Source: Methylotenera_A sp031417915 (GTDB lineage: Bacteria > Pseudomonadota > Gammaproteobacteria > Burkholderiales > Methylophilaceae). Taken from it: a DNA stretch of 64,000 nucleotides. The notes beneath the pieces are model-generated. The model searched no databases. It saw only the letters and a program-made list of their open reading frames with translations, and was not told the origin of the DNA. The stretch covers positions 11,558 to 75,557 of the forward strand of contig JANOWN010000051.1 of NCBI GenBank assembly GCA_031417915.1. The letters are read 5' to 3'. The translations under genes were made by a program, and so were the position numbers. How positions within the stretch are numbered: the stretch's first letter is position 1; each line of letters opens with the position of its first letter. This document shows, in pieces, positions 26,944 to 36,020 of the stretch.

Positions 26944-28533
26944 TTACTTTACTGTTGGTGGTGTTTCAAAAGTATGGAATGGCGCTGGTGATGGCACTGT
27001 CCACTCAAGACCATGTGCGCCTTCCCAAACTTGATCGGTTGCTTTTGCGCCACCTTTTATACATTTAATTACTACATACAAGAACAATAATTGGCTTAGA
27101 CCTAGCGCAAATGCACCTAATGAAGAAATCATATTGAACTCAGCAAATTGTTGTGAGTAATCAGGAATACGACGTGGCATGCCTGCTAAACCCGTAAAGT
27201 GCATTGGGAAGAAGGTTACATTAAACGCAATTGTCGTCAACCAGAAATGCCATTTACCCAATTTCTCGTCGTACATGTGGCCAGTCCATTTAGGCATCCA
27301 GTAATAAACGCCACCCATAATCGCCATAGCCGCGCCAGAGAACAATACGTAGTGGAAATGCGCTACAACGTAATAGGTATCTTGCAATTGAATATCTACA
27401 GGCAATATAGCGAGCACTAGGCCACTAAATCCACCGATCGTGAACAAAAACACTACCGCAACCGCAAACAACATCGGCGTTTCAAAGGTCAGCGAGCCTT
27501 TCCACATGGTAGCTAACCAGTTAAATACTTTTACGCCTGTTGGCACAGAAATCAACATGGTGCTGTACATAAAGAACAACTGACCTGCCACTGGCATGCC
27601 TGTAGTAAACATGTGGTGCGCCCAAACTACAAATGACAGCACAGCAATGGCCGCAGTGGCATACACCATAGACGCATAACCAAATAATGGTTTACGAGAA
27701 AAGGTTGGGATAATGGTAGAAAGGATGCCGAAAGCTGGCAAAATCATAATATAGACTTCAGGGTGGCCAAAGAACCAAAATACGTGTTGAAACAGCACTG
27801 GATCGCCGCCGCCTGCTGCATTAAAGAAGTGCGTACCGAAGTGACGATCAGTAATCAACATGGTCAGCGCTCCTGCCAACACTGGCATTGCAGCAATCAA
27901 TAAGTAAGCAGTAATCAACCAAGTCCAAACAAACATTGGCATTTTCATCAATGTCATGCCAGGCGCACGCATGTTAAAAATCGTAGTAATGATATTGATT
28001 GAACCAACAATTGAAGATACGCCCAAAATATGCAGTGCGAAAATACTCATATCCATTGACATACCACCTTGAACTGATAGTGGCGGATACATCGTCCAAC
28101 CGCCTGCAACAGCGCCACCAGGTACGAAAATTGAAGCAATCAACAGTAGCGCCGCAGGAATTAATAACCAAAAACTCATGTTGTTGAGTCGCGGGAACGC
28201 CATATCTGGCGCGCCTATCATTAACGGCACTTGCCAGTTAGCAAAGCCCACAAACGCTGGCATAATTGCGCCGAAAATCATAATCAAGCCATGCAAAGTC
28301 GTTAGCTGATTAAACGTTTCTGGCTGCACGAACTGTAAGCCTGGCTGAAATAATTCAGCGCGAATGCCCATCGCCATTGCACCTGCAAACAGGAACATGG
28401 TGAAAGCGAACCATAAATACATGGTGCCAATATCTTTATGGTTGGTCGATTTTACCCAACGCATAAGCCCAGTAGGATGCCCATGGCTATCGTGCGCATG
28501 GTCGTCGTGATGTGTTGCTGTTGTCGTACTCAT
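26944..28533 (-). CDS. ctaD: Cytochrome c oxidase subunit I (aa3 type)
   Basis: This is the catalytic subunit with haem a and the haem a3-CuB centre. The 529 residues show twelve helices, a His/Asp-rich N-terminus, the low-spin haem histidine in TLHGLIM, the cross-linked Tyr-His motif in HPEVYIMILP, the CuB histidines (WAHHMFTTG) and the HFHYVLF haem ligands, with D- and K-channel residues in place. I use the ATG at 28533 after a GGAGAAA site; a TTG one codon earlier is less likely. Confidence 0.98.
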   Translation of the reverse strand: MSTTTATHHDDHAHDSHGHPTGLMRWVKSTNHKDIGTMYLWFAFTMFLFAGAMAMGIRAELFQPGLQFVQPETFNQLTTLHGLIMIFGAIMPAFVGFANWQVPLMIGAPDMAFPRLNNMSFWLLIPAALLLIASIFVPGGAVAGGWTMYPPLSVQGGMSMDMSIFALHILGVSSIVGSINIITTIFNMRAPGMTLMKMPMFVWTWLITAYLLIAAMPVLAGALTMLITDRHFGTHFFNAAGGGDPVLFQHVFWFFGHPEVYIMILPAFGILSTIIPTFSRKPLFGYASMVYATAAIAVLSFVVWAHHMFTTGMPVAGQLFFMYSTMLISVPTGVKVFNWLATMWKGSLTFETPMLFAVAVVFLFTIGGFSGLVLAILPVDIQLQDTYYVVAHFHYVLFSGAAMAIMGGVYYWMPKWTGHMYDEKLGKWHFWLTTIAFNVTFFPMHFTGLAGMPRRIPDYSQQFAEFNMISSLGAFALGLSQLLFLYVVIKCIKGGAKATDQVWEGAHGLEWTVPSPAPFHTFETPPTVK

Positions 28534-28587
28534 CAATTTCTCCTAAAAACTACCGCTATTTTTGTCTAAATAATTAAATTCTAAAAG

Positions 28588-29739
28588 TTATCGCGCTGCT
28601 TTGATTTGTGCTGGCTGAACTACCGGATCAACTGTAGCAGCATTGCCTAGCGCTTGGCGCGTATACGTAATGACAGATGCAATTTCTACGTCATTCAGCA
28701 GAGCCTTCCAAGCTGGCATAACATTTTTACCATTAAGCAAACGATCAATATGGCTATCGGGCATATACTTACCATCTGGGCCAAATATGGCACCTAGCGC
28801 AATCTTACTACCAGTAATTGCTGGGAACGCGGGCGGTAAACCAGCACCACTTGCTTGGTGACATACTGCACAGTTTTTCTCGTAAACAGTTTTACCATTC
28901 GCAACCAAATCGTCTTTAGTCCATTCTTTATCTGCACCCGCATTTGCAGTAGCAGCAGCAGCTTTTTTAGAGTCTATCCACTCGTTGTATTTATCTTCCG
29001 CCACCACTTCAACCACAATAGGCATATAACCATGCGCTTTGCCGCACAATTCAGCGCATTGGCCGCGATAAGTACCTTCTTTATCTGCTCTAAACCATAC
29101 TTCTTTAATAAAGCCAGGAATCGCATCTTGTTTCACGCCAAATTCTGGAACCCACCAAGCGTGTATCACGTCTGAAGCGGTTAGTACCACGCGTACTTTT
29201 TTGCCAACAGGCACTACCATTGGATTATCAACTTCCAACAAGTAATTTTCACTTTTTTCGGCTTTACCATGAATTTGGTCGTCTGAAGTGGCGAGCGTAC
29301 TGATGAATTTCACATCTTTATCAATATAATCGTATTCCCATTTCCACTGATGACCAGTTACTTTCACCGTCATATCGGCGGCGGTGGTGTCTTTCATGGC
29401 AAAAATAGTTTTAGTGGCTGGAACAGCCATCGCAATTAGGATAAGCGCAGGAATAATAGTCCAAATAATTTCAAGTGTATGATGCTCATGAAACTGAACC
29501 GCTTTATGGCCAACTGATTTACGATGCTTGTAAATGGAGTAAAACATAATCCCGAATACCAACACGAAAATTGCCAAACACACATACATAATTAACATGT
29601 GCAAATTGTAAATCTGACCGGCAATTTCAGTGACTGGCGCTTTCAGGTTAAGTTGGTAAGCTGCTTGAGCGCTGCCAGCAACCAACGACATCATTGTAGC
29701 CAGAACCGTACTTGGAAAGAAAATAGCTTTCTTATTCAT
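28588..29739 (-). CDS. ctaC: Cytochrome c oxidase subunit II with fused cytochrome c domain
   Basis: The 383 residues have a signal peptide (cut after AQA, about residue 26), two membrane helices, a cupredoxin domain with the CuA motif CAELCGKAHGYM, and a C-terminal c-type haem domain with CAVCH. This is the caa3/Cox2-C type in which the subunit carries its own haem c electron entry. It is the first gene of the oxidase cluster on the minus strand. Confidence 0.97.
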   Translation of the reverse strand: MNKKAIFFPSTVLATMMSLVAGSAQAAYQLNLKAPVTEIAGQIYNLHMLIMYVCLAIFVLVFGIMFYSIYKHRKSVGHKAVQFHEHHTLEIIWTIIPALILIAMAVPATKTIFAMKDTTAADMTVKVTGHQWKWEYDYIDKDVKFISTLATSDDQIHGKAEKSENYLLEVDNPMVVPVGKKVRVVLTASDVIHAWWVPEFGVKQDAIPGFIKEVWFRADKEGTYRGQCAELCGKAHGYMPIVVEVVAEDKYNEWIDSKKAAAATANAGADKEWTKDDLVANGKTVYEKNCAVCHQASGAGLPPAFPAITGSKIALGAIFGPDGKYMPDSHIDRLLNGKNVMPAWKALLNDVEIASVITYTRQALGNAATVDPVVQPAQIKAAR

Positions 29740-30013
29740 AACTAAATCTACCTTAATGTGAATAATTAATAATTCTATAACCCCTGTTACTTAACCCAAT
29801 TGCAAGGCCAGCTCAGGCGCTATTGTTAACTTTTAGTGCTTATATAAACTTGTTGCGCACTTTATTACTGCCACTCTGCTAAACATGCGCCATTTTGGCG
29901 CATTTAAAAAACAATGAGAAAGTAGCATAAAATATTATTTGTCTCAAGCAAATAGTTACATTTTTGTAACATTTTTTTAATACTGCTTAAATATTTGTGC
30001 ATCTTTAAATTTT
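29740..30013. other. AT-rich non-coding spacer upstream of the oxidase cluster
   Basis: No gene is seen. It holds a hairpin ATGCGCCA/TGGCGCAT (29885-29892 with 29896-29903), placed where transcription from tRNA-Leu would end, and a second short inverted repeat GTTACA-TTTT-TGTAAC (29955-29970). The ctaC promoter should lie here on the minus strand, but no box is convincing. Confidence 0.45.
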
Positions 30014-30100
30014 TGGTGCCGGGAGGGGGAATCGAACCCCCACGTTGTCGCCAACGCGGGATTTTGAGTCCCGTGCGTCTACCAATTCCGCCATCCCGGC
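30014..30100 (-). tRNA. tRNA-Leu (anticodon CAA)
   Basis: The 87-base class II tRNA has acceptor stem GCCGGGA/TCCCGGC, a long variable arm, anticodon loop CTCAAAA giving anticodon CAA (reads UUG), T-arm GGGGGTTCGATTCCCCC and an encoded CCA. It is divergent from queA. Confidence 0.96.
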
Positions 30101-30106
30101 TTGAGG

Positions 30107-30157
30107 TATAATTACAACGAAGGCACACATTATAACAAGCAAAAGGTATTATGCGAA
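30107..30157. promoter_or_regulatory. Divergent overlapping promoters of tRNA-Leu and queA
   Basis: On the minus strand, TTCGCA (30157-30152) and an extended -10 TGtTATAAT (TATAAT at 30134-30129), 17 bases apart, fit the tRNA-Leu promoter; its -35 box lies inside the first queA codons. On the plus strand a TATAAT at 30107-30112 could serve queA, but no good -35 box is seen. Confidence 0.55.
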
Positions 30158-31209
30158 CACAAGATTTCGATTTTTATTTACCAGACCCCCTAGTCGCACA
30201 ACATCCTACCAGCAAACGTAGCGCCAGTAGACTCTTATATTTGAATAGTAAAACAGGTCAATTAAATGATAGGCAATTTATTGATTTTCCAAGCTTTTTA
30301 AGTGCTGGGGATTTACTGGTGTTTAACGATACGCGTGTGATTAAAGCACGTTTATTCGGCATGAAATCGACTGGCGGCGCGGTTGAATTGCTGGTGGAGC
30401 GCGTATTAGATGAACACTATGTGCTGGCGCACATTCGCGCTTCGCGTGCGCCCAAAGTTGGTGCAAGGCTTAAGTTAGCTGATGCTTTTGAAGCGGAAGT
30501 GATTAGCCGTGACGATGATTTATTTCACGTGAAATTTTTGGGCGATGCGCCAGTGCTCGATTTATTAGAACAATATGGCGCACTGCCCTTGCCACCTTAT
30601 ATTGCGCATGCGGCCGAGGCTGAAGACGATGAGCGTTATCAAACCGTTTACGCCAAGCACGCAGGCGCTGTGGCCGCGCCTACCGCGGGTTTGCACTTTG
30701 ATGAGGCCATGCTAAACAAAATAAAAGTCAATGGTGCAAATATTGCTTACGTGACTTTGCATGTGGGCGCAGGCACGTTTCAACCTGTGCGCGTGGATAA
30801 TATTGAAGACCATAAAATGCATAGCGAGATTTACAATATTCCCGCAAGCACGGCCGAGGCGATTATTGCCACCAAAAAAGCGGGCGGGAAAGTGATTGCG
30901 GTTGGCACCACGAGTTTACGTGCGCTAGAAAGCGCTGTCCTGCAGGCCAATATCCATGCGCCTTCTGGGGCATCTTTTATTGAGTTTAATTTAAGTGGTG
31001 AAACGAGTATTTTCATCACGCCAGGTTTTCAGTTTAGAGTGGTCGATAAACTGCTTACCAACTTTCACCTACCCAAAAGCACGCTGCTCATGTTAGTGTC
31101 TGCCTTCGCGGGTTTTGAGCCGATTAAAAACGCTTATGCACACGCGGTTAAGCAGCAATATCGCTTTTTTAGTTATGGCGATGCAATGTTGCTGGAAAAG
31201 TTAGATTGA
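30151..31209 (+). CDS. queA: S-adenosylmethionine:tRNA ribosyltransferase-isomerase QueA
   Basis: QueA transfers ribose from S-adenosylmethionine to preQ1-tRNA to form epoxyqueuosine. The 352 residues show DFYLPDPLVAQHP at the start, GDLLVFNDTRVI, TAGLHF and the C-terminal GTTSLRALES and NFHLPKSTLLMLVSAFAG motifs. Residues about 265-272 (LQANIHAP), just after SLRALES, are encoded by a 38-bp palindrome copy; as I recall E. coli QueA, that stretch is shorter and unrelated there. The start overlaps the divergent tRNA-Leu promoter. Confidence 0.97.
   Translation: MRTQDFDFYLPDPLVAQHPTSKRSASRLLYLNSKTGQLNDRQFIDFPSFLSAGDLLVFNDTRVIKARLFGMKSTGGAVELLVERVLDEHYVLAHIRASRAPKVGARLKLADAFEAEVISRDDDLFHVKFLGDAPVLDLLEQYGALPLPPYIAHAAEAEDDERYQTVYAKHAGAVAAPTAGLHFDEAMLNKIKVNGANIAYVTLHVGAGTFQPVRVDNIEDHKMHSEIYNIPASTAEAIIATKKAGGKVIAVGTTSLRALESAVLQANIHAPSGASFIEFNLSGETSIFITPGFQFRVVDKLLTNFHLPKSTLLMLVSAFAGFEPIKNAYAHAVKQQYRFFSYGDAMLLEKLD
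30934..30973 (+). repeat. 38-bp palindromic element, copy 5 (inside queA)
   Basis: GTCCTGCAGGCCAATATCCA then TGCGCCTTCTGGGGCAT. Read in sense as LQANIHAPSGA in QueA. Confidence 0.85.
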
Positions 31210-31285
31210 ACGGTTAGTAAACTTTGTTGACCAAGTAAACGTTCAAGACAACTTAAAGTTATAACAATAGGGAATTTTCTACATA

Positions 31286-32155
31286 ATGAATTTTTTTAAA
31301 CCACTTTTAATTGGCGCTATATTTGCACTCGGTGCGCCTTTGCAAGCACAAGTGCTACCAGAAGCGGCTCTAGGTATTAAATTCCCTTTGGCTAAAAAAC
31401 CCACCACGCGCCCGATGACGGTGGCTTATGTACCAAACTTTAAGCGCTACTACATTGCAGATGGCGGCTTGGCGCCAATGGGTTCGGACCTTGAAGCTCC
31501 AGCCTCGAAATCGCAAATTCATGCTTACGACGACGCGGGAAAATACGTCAACTCGGCCAAACCAGGCTACGATAATCGCTCACTTTACTACAACGCTAAT
31601 ACACAAAAATTAGAGACGATTACTTACAATATCTCTAGCGATGTTGGCTTCTCGCCTAACGCCGGCTTGTATTCCATTGATTTAAGCGAAACGGGCGAAG
31701 TGAAGGACAGCTCGGTTGAGATTATGCAATTTAACCCAGCGTTTGGCCATTCCAGCACCATGCCGACGTATGACGCGGCCAATAAACGCTATTTTGCCAA
31801 GCAGGCGCGCAGCGACAAAGTGTTTATTGTCGATCCAAAACTGCGTGAAAAAGTGAGCGAAATCACGCTGGATTTAGCCAAAGCAGGCGCGGCATTTGAC
31901 GATGTAAGTGACGCTTTTGTGGCTTATACAGGCGTTAAAGGCGAAGAGCTTGTGCTGCTAGATATTGACCACAAAGCTGCGCTGGTGTTTGATGTAACTG
32001 GAAAGTTTGTGGCAAAGAGTGAGTTGCCAAAAGACATGAAATTACGCTCGCAAAACCATTTTAATGGCTTAGGTTACGCTAATGATATGCTGTTTGTGTA
32101 CCACGAAAACGAAGGTGAATTTGGTACTTATTACGGTTTTAAAGTATTAAAATAG
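31286..32155 (+). CDS. Hypothetical secreted protein
   Basis: No family is recognised with certainty. The 289 residues have a signal peptide (hydrophobic core about 5-18, likely cut after LQAQ near residue 22). The mature protein has repeated short strands of the type YVPNFKRYYIADGG, KVFIVDPK and ELVLLDIDHKAALVFD, resembling a small beta-propeller or NHL/YVTN-like periplasmic protein. No cysteines or catalytic motif stand out. It is a single gene between queA and a terminator. Confidence 0.6.
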   Translation: MNFFKPLLIGAIFALGAPLQAQVLPEAALGIKFPLAKKPTTRPMTVAYVPNFKRYYIADGGLAPMGSDLEAPASKSQIHAYDDAGKYVNSAKPGYDNRSLYYNANTQKLETITYNISSDVGFSPNAGLYSIDLSETGEVKDSSVEIMQFNPAFGHSSTMPTYDAANKRYFAKQARSDKVFIVDPKLREKVSEITLDLAKAGAAFDDVSDAFVAYTGVKGEELVLLDIDHKAALVFDVTGKFVAKSELPKDMKLRSQNHFNGLGYANDMLFVYHENEGEFGTYYGFKVLK

Positions 32156-32166
32156 TTTTTTAACGC

Positions 32167-32203
32167 ATGCCCTGCAAGCCAATATCTATGAGGCTTTCAA
32201 GCC
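32167..32203 (+). repeat. 38-bp palindromic element, copy 6 (intergenic)
   Basis: ATGCCCTGCAAGCCAATATC then TATGAGGCTTTCAAGCC, eleven bases after the stop of the secreted protein gene and just before a terminator. Confidence 0.85.
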
Positions 32204-32206
32204 AAT

Positions 32207-32235
32207 AAAAAACCGCGCCTTAAGCGCGGTTTTTT
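32207..32235. terminator. Bidirectional Rho-independent terminator
   Basis: Perfect 12-bp stem AAAAAACCGCGC/GCGCGGTTTTTT with a five-base loop, between two convergent genes. Confidence 0.88.
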
Positions 32236-32249
32236 AAATCTAAAACTAA

Positions 32250-32756
32250 TTATTTACCGCCTAATGAACCAGCAACTTTGCCAGAAATCATGCCGAATAC
32301 TGCACCAAGTACAGTTGAAATGATGACTAAGATTGCAGGATTGCTTAAATCCATTGCTGTTGCGTTGCCAGCTGTGCCTGCTGTTAATGCCAAGCCAGCA
32401 GTTGCAGCGTAGCCATACACATTAGCTGGTACTACTGATAGTAAGCTCATACACGCCCCTGCCACCAATGGGAATACTGTTGCGGCAATAATCACAGGTG
32501 CAGCTAAAGCACCTAAACCACCTAGCATGCCTGAGCTTACCAAGTACAAAGCAATAGCAGCCATGACAGCACCAAAACTCATACCAGCGATTGTTTTTTG
32601 TAATGCAGCGTTATCAGCGCCAGAGTGGAAATAGCAACCCCAAGCAATAAAGCCAACCCAAACCAAAGCTACTCCAGCCAGTGGATTTAAAGCTAAAAAC
32701 GCCCAAACGCCACCTAGTACAGCAATACTTAAAGCTAATGCAGTTAACTTCGACAT
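32250..32756 (-). CDS. DUF1097-like membrane protein
   Basis: The 168 residues form five or six membrane helices rich in Gly/Ala. The WVGFIAWGCYFHSG segment near residue 35 and the surrounding helices are typical of DUF1097 inner-membrane proteins. There is no charged catalytic site and no known substrate. An AGGGAGAAA ribosome site precedes the ATG. It is monocistronic, between two terminators or spacers. Confidence 0.65.
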   Translation of the reverse strand: MSKLTALALSIAVLGGVWAFLALNPLAGVALVWVGFIAWGCYFHSGADNAALQKTIAGMSFGAVMAAIALYLVSSGMLGGLGALAAPVIIAATVFPLVAGACMSLLSVVPANVYGYAATAGLALTAGTAGNATAMDLSNPAILVIISTVLGAVFGMISGKVAGSLGGK

Positions 32757-32952
32757 ACTTTTCTCCCTAATTTAAAGGTAAAACTCTTGTAAGAATAATG
32801 TTGTTGAGAATTACAGCCTGCAATTTAAGAAGGTGGCGCCAGGATGAATCGTTAAGCAAAACCCACTTCAATCAACTAGACTTAGCGCAGTCTAGACTTG
32901 TTTTTATTATTTTGACAAGTGTTTTTTTGCAGATTTATGAAAGAATTTTAAA

Positions 32953-33579
32953 TTAATTGAGTGCAACTTGATTATTTTTGAAAGAATAATCCCAGTTTTT
33001 ACGCCATGCGCCCAGCACTAAATTGGGATATTGCGGCTTGCCTAAACTCCCATTGTAACGACCTAAAGCGCGATACAAATCACCATTTTCCTTGTCCAAA
33101 TAGTGCCGTAAAATAGTGCATCCATAGCGTAAATTCAATTTTAAATGAAATAAATTATGGTCTGTTGCGCCAATACTTTTCACCCAAAATGGCATCACTT
33201 GCATGTAGCCACGCGCGCCAACGCTAGAAACCGCATACTTTTTAAAGCCACTTTCTACTTGAATTAGCCCCAGCACCATTTGCGGATCTAAGCCAGCACG
33301 AGTCGCTTCATAATGTACAGATCTTAAAAAATCTTCTCGATAAGCTTGATCTGGAAGACGCTTTTTTAAACGTTCCGACATTTCACTCAACCAAATTTGA
33401 CCTTCTGTATCACTGGCAAACATGAGCTTAGGCGCGCCCAAATCGCTGATGGATTTTTGCATCAACGCTTTAACGCTATTGGATAAATGCTCTTCTTGTT
33501 GATTACCTGCCTGACAAATAGACGCGGCGGAAATCAAAACAATTAAGCAAATTTTTTGGAAATAGTTATGTTTTAACAT
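32953..33579 (-). CDS. Lytic transglycosylase domain protein
   Basis: The 208 residues have a signal peptide (cut near AGN, residue 25) and a C-terminal soluble-lytic-transglycosylase (GH23) domain. The catalytic glutamate is Glu109 in LIQVESGF, followed by VGARGYMQVMPFW and the RYNGS motif near residue 185. It cleaves peptidoglycan glycan strands with 1,6-anhydro formation. The gene overlaps the end of proS by 14 bases, so the two are translationally linked. Confidence 0.93.
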   Translation of the reverse strand: MLKHNYFQKICLIVLISAASICQAGNQQEEHLSNSVKALMQKSISDLGAPKLMFASDTEGQIWLSEMSERLKKRLPDQAYREDFLRSVHYEATRAGLDPQMVLGLIQVESGFKKYAVSSVGARGYMQVMPFWVKSIGATDHNLFHLKLNLRYGCTILRHYLDKENGDLYRALGRYNGSLGKPQYPNLVLGAWRKNWDYSFKNNQVALN

Positions 33580-35302
33580 TTTTTATTACATGTTGAATAA
33601 AATTAATCACTTCAGAAACAAGCAAGTTTTGTGCCTCTGATTCAGTTCTCGCCTTATATTCCACCTTGCCTTCAGCCAGTCCGCGCTCACCCACCACAAT
33701 GCGGTGCGGAATGCCCATCAAGTCACTTTCGGCAAACATCACGCCAGGCCTCTCTCCGCGGTCATCTAGCAACACATCGATACCAATTTTTTTGCAACTT
33801 TCATAAATTTCATTCGCAGTATTTTTTACCAATTCACTTTTATCCATACCAATCGGACAAATAATAAGCTCAAACGGCGCCATACTAATAGGGAAAATAA
33901 TGCCCTTTTCGTCACCTCCTTGCTCAATTGCGGCACCCACAATGCGCGAAACGCCGATGCCGTAGCAACCCATTTCCATCACTTGTGATTGACCGCTTTC
34001 ATCCAAATACGTTGCATTCATGGCTTGCGCGTATTTTGTGCGCAACTGAAAAATATGGCCGACTTCAATACCACGACACAACTTTAATGTACCTTTGCCA
34101 TCAGGTGAGGTGTCACCCTCCACCACATTGCGAATATCATAGACATAATCTGGAAGTGGCAAATCACGCTCCCAATTAACTCCTACATAATGATGTCCTG
34201 CTTCGTTAGCTCCACATACAAAATCGCTCATGGAAATCACTGCATTATCAGCAATAATTCCAAAACCTACACCCGCCAAACTGTTTATGGGGCCAATATA
34301 CCCAGCACGGCATCTAAGTACCTTTTGAATTTCTTCTTCTGTAGCAAATCTAAAATCTTGTAAAAATGGCACATGTTTTTTTAACTTGATTTCATTGAGC
34401 TGATGATCGCCGCGCAAGAGTACTAAATAAAGATTTTTGGCTGTTTCAGAATACACTGCAATTGTTTTTATTACTTGGCTCTTTGAAATATTTAAATGTT
34501 CTGCTAGAGACTCAATTGTTTTCATGCCTGGTGTTGCCAACTTTTCAAATTGTTTCGTGGGAGCCGCCCTGCTATTGGTCTGCAGGCCTGCCTCTGCGGC
34601 TTCCACATTCGCAGCATAATCCGAATTTTCACAGTACGCCAGCGCATCTTCACCACTATCTGCTAGCACATGAAACTCTTGCGAGCCATCGCCACCAATC
34701 GCGCCGCTGTCAGCTTTTACGGCACGAAATTTCAACCCAAGCCGCGTAAAAACGTTGCAGTAAGTTTGAAACATTTGCGCGTAAGTTTGTTGCAGCGAGT
34801 CAAAATTGGTGTGAAACGAATACGCATCTTTCATTAAAAACTCACGCGCACGCATCACGCCAAAACGTGGGCGGATTTCGTCTCTGAACTTAGTCTGAAT
34901 TTGGTAAAAATTAAGCGGTAATTGCTTATAGCTATTGATATCGCGGCGCACGATATCGGTAATCACCTCTTCATGCGTTGGGCCAAAACAATAATCGCGC
35001 TCATGACGATCTTGTATTTTCAACATTTGCGGGCCAAACACCGCCCAGCGCCCCGTTTCATCCCACAACTCTTTTGGCTGCACGGCAGGCATCAACAATT
35101 CTAACGCGCCCGCTTTATTCATTTCATCGCGCACGATATTTTCCACCTTGCGCAACACGCGCAAACCCAGCGGCATCCAGCTATACAAGCCATTGCCGAG
35201 CTTTTTAATCAGCCCCGCGCGTATCATGAGTTTGTGCGAAATCAGCTCTGCATCAACTGGAGCTTCTTTTTGGGTGGTGATAAAAAATTGGGAGGCGCGC
35301 AT
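33566..35302 (-). CDS. proS: Prolyl-tRNA synthetase
   Basis: ProS charges tRNA-Pro. The 578 residues show the bacterial-type layout: class II motif 1 region, motif 2 FRDEIRPRFGVMRAREFLMKD, an inserted editing domain (about 225-400), motif 3 region with GCYGIGVSR, and a C-terminal anticodon domain. Within the insertion domain, about residues 238-248 (AGLQTNSRAAP) come from a shortened palindrome copy that has lost 12 bases in frame. Confidence 0.98.
   Translation of the reverse strand: MRASQFFITTQKEAPVDAELISHKLMIRAGLIKKLGNGLYSWMPLGLRVLRKVENIVRDEMNKAGALELLMPAVQPKELWDETGRWAVFGPQMLKIQDRHERDYCFGPTHEEVITDIVRRDINSYKQLPLNFYQIQTKFRDEIRPRFGVMRAREFLMKDAYSFHTNFDSLQQTYAQMFQTYCNVFTRLGLKFRAVKADSGAIGGDGSQEFHVLADSGEDALAYCENSDYAANVEAAEAGLQTNSRAAPTKQFEKLATPGMKTIESLAEHLNISKSQVIKTIAVYSETAKNLYLVLLRGDHQLNEIKLKKHVPFLQDFRFATEEEIQKVLRCRAGYIGPINSLAGVGFGIIADNAVISMSDFVCGANEAGHHYVGVNWERDLPLPDYVYDIRNVVEGDTSPDGKGTLKLCRGIEVGHIFQLRTKYAQAMNATYLDESGQSQVMEMGCYGIGVSRIVGAAIEQGGDEKGIIFPISMAPFELIICPIGMDKSELVKNTANEIYESCKKIGIDVLLDDRGERPGVMFAESDLMGIPHRIVVGERGLAEGKVEYKARTESEAQNLLVSEVINFIQHVIKNVKT
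34564..34593 (-). repeat. Degenerate 38-bp palindrome with 12-base internal deletion (inside proS)
   Basis: GCCCTGC is followed directly by TATTGGTCTGCAGGCC; compared with full copies the middle AAGCCTCATGGA is missing. The loss keeps the frame and leaves AGLQTN in ProS. Confidence 0.5.
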
Positions 35303-35363
35303 GTTGAATACTACTGAATTAAAAAACGAATTTTATCGCGAAACGGGTTTTAAGTCAGTAAAC

Positions 35364-36020
35364 CTATTTTGATTGTGCCGCTCTTTGCTTGCCAATTGGG
35401 CTATCGGGCGCTTGATAGTTCGCTTTCCACGTGGCAAACGGCACAATAGTAGCCGCGTGGCCGTTATCGTAAAACCAGCTATCTACAGCAAATCTTTCAC
35501 CAGTTTCAATCTCACGAATCACCGCTGTGGTGTGCGGCCAGCCAGTAAAAAAGAAGTTGCGCGTGCGCGTGTCTTCAATCTCATGAAACTGCATGAAACC
35601 ATTAGATTTGAGTAGCCGCATGTACGTCGTGGTATTAATCGCTTCGTCGTTGCAATCAAGCTGACCTGGAAAATCAGCATTGTCGAATGTGCCAGCCAAG
35701 TCAGTTGAGGTGCCATTTTTTGCGCCGACAATTTGCTCAAACATGCCGATTGCCTTGCTGATTTGCAATCGCTCATCCGCTGCGTTGCTGGCTTTAATTT
35801 TGAAAATTTCCGCGACGTTCTTCCATTCGGCATCGCTAATAGAAACTTGGTTAAATTGCGCGCAGCCGCCGCCCTGACAGACTTCTAGCGCGTTTAAGCT
35901 AGGCGTTTGATGGAAAATACGTGTGATATCGGCAATTTCTGCTTGCGCATTGCTAGCTACCAGCAAAAGCACGCTAAAAAATAAGCGGCTTATTCGAAAT
36001 TTCATTTTTGCTAGCGCCAT
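35364..36020 (-). CDS. Secreted protein with possible transglutaminase-like Cys-His-Asp triad
   Basis: Unrecognised family. The 218 residues have a signal peptide (cut after NAQA near residue 27), two cysteines near 48-53, and a C-terminal domain in which Cys123 (QLDCNDEA), His163 (WPHTTAVI) and Asp180 (FAVDSWFYDNG) appear in the order and spacing of transglutaminase/papain-like cysteine enzymes. The role is inference only. It overlaps the TPM-domain gene by 47 bases if the first ATG is used, less with the ATG at 36005. It belongs to the TPM-TPM-LemA strand group. Confidence 0.6.
   Translation of the reverse strand: MALAKMKFRISRLFFSVLLLVASNAQAEIADITRIFHQTPSLNALEVCQGGGCAQFNQVSISDAEWKNVAEIFKIKASNAADERLQISKAIGMFEQIVGAKNGTSTDLAGTFDNADFPGQLDCNDEAINTTTYMRLLKSNGFMQFHEIEDTRTRNFFFTGWPHTTAVIREIETGERFAVDSWFYDNGHAATIVPFATWKANYQAPDSPIGKQRAAQSK

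Noticed and set aside
32876..32895. Inverted repeat CTAGACT-TAGCGC-AGTCTAG between the DUF1097-like gene and the transglycosylase gene.
   Set aside because: Could be an operator or a terminator, but there is no T-run and it is about 120 bases from the nearest start, so no function is assigned.
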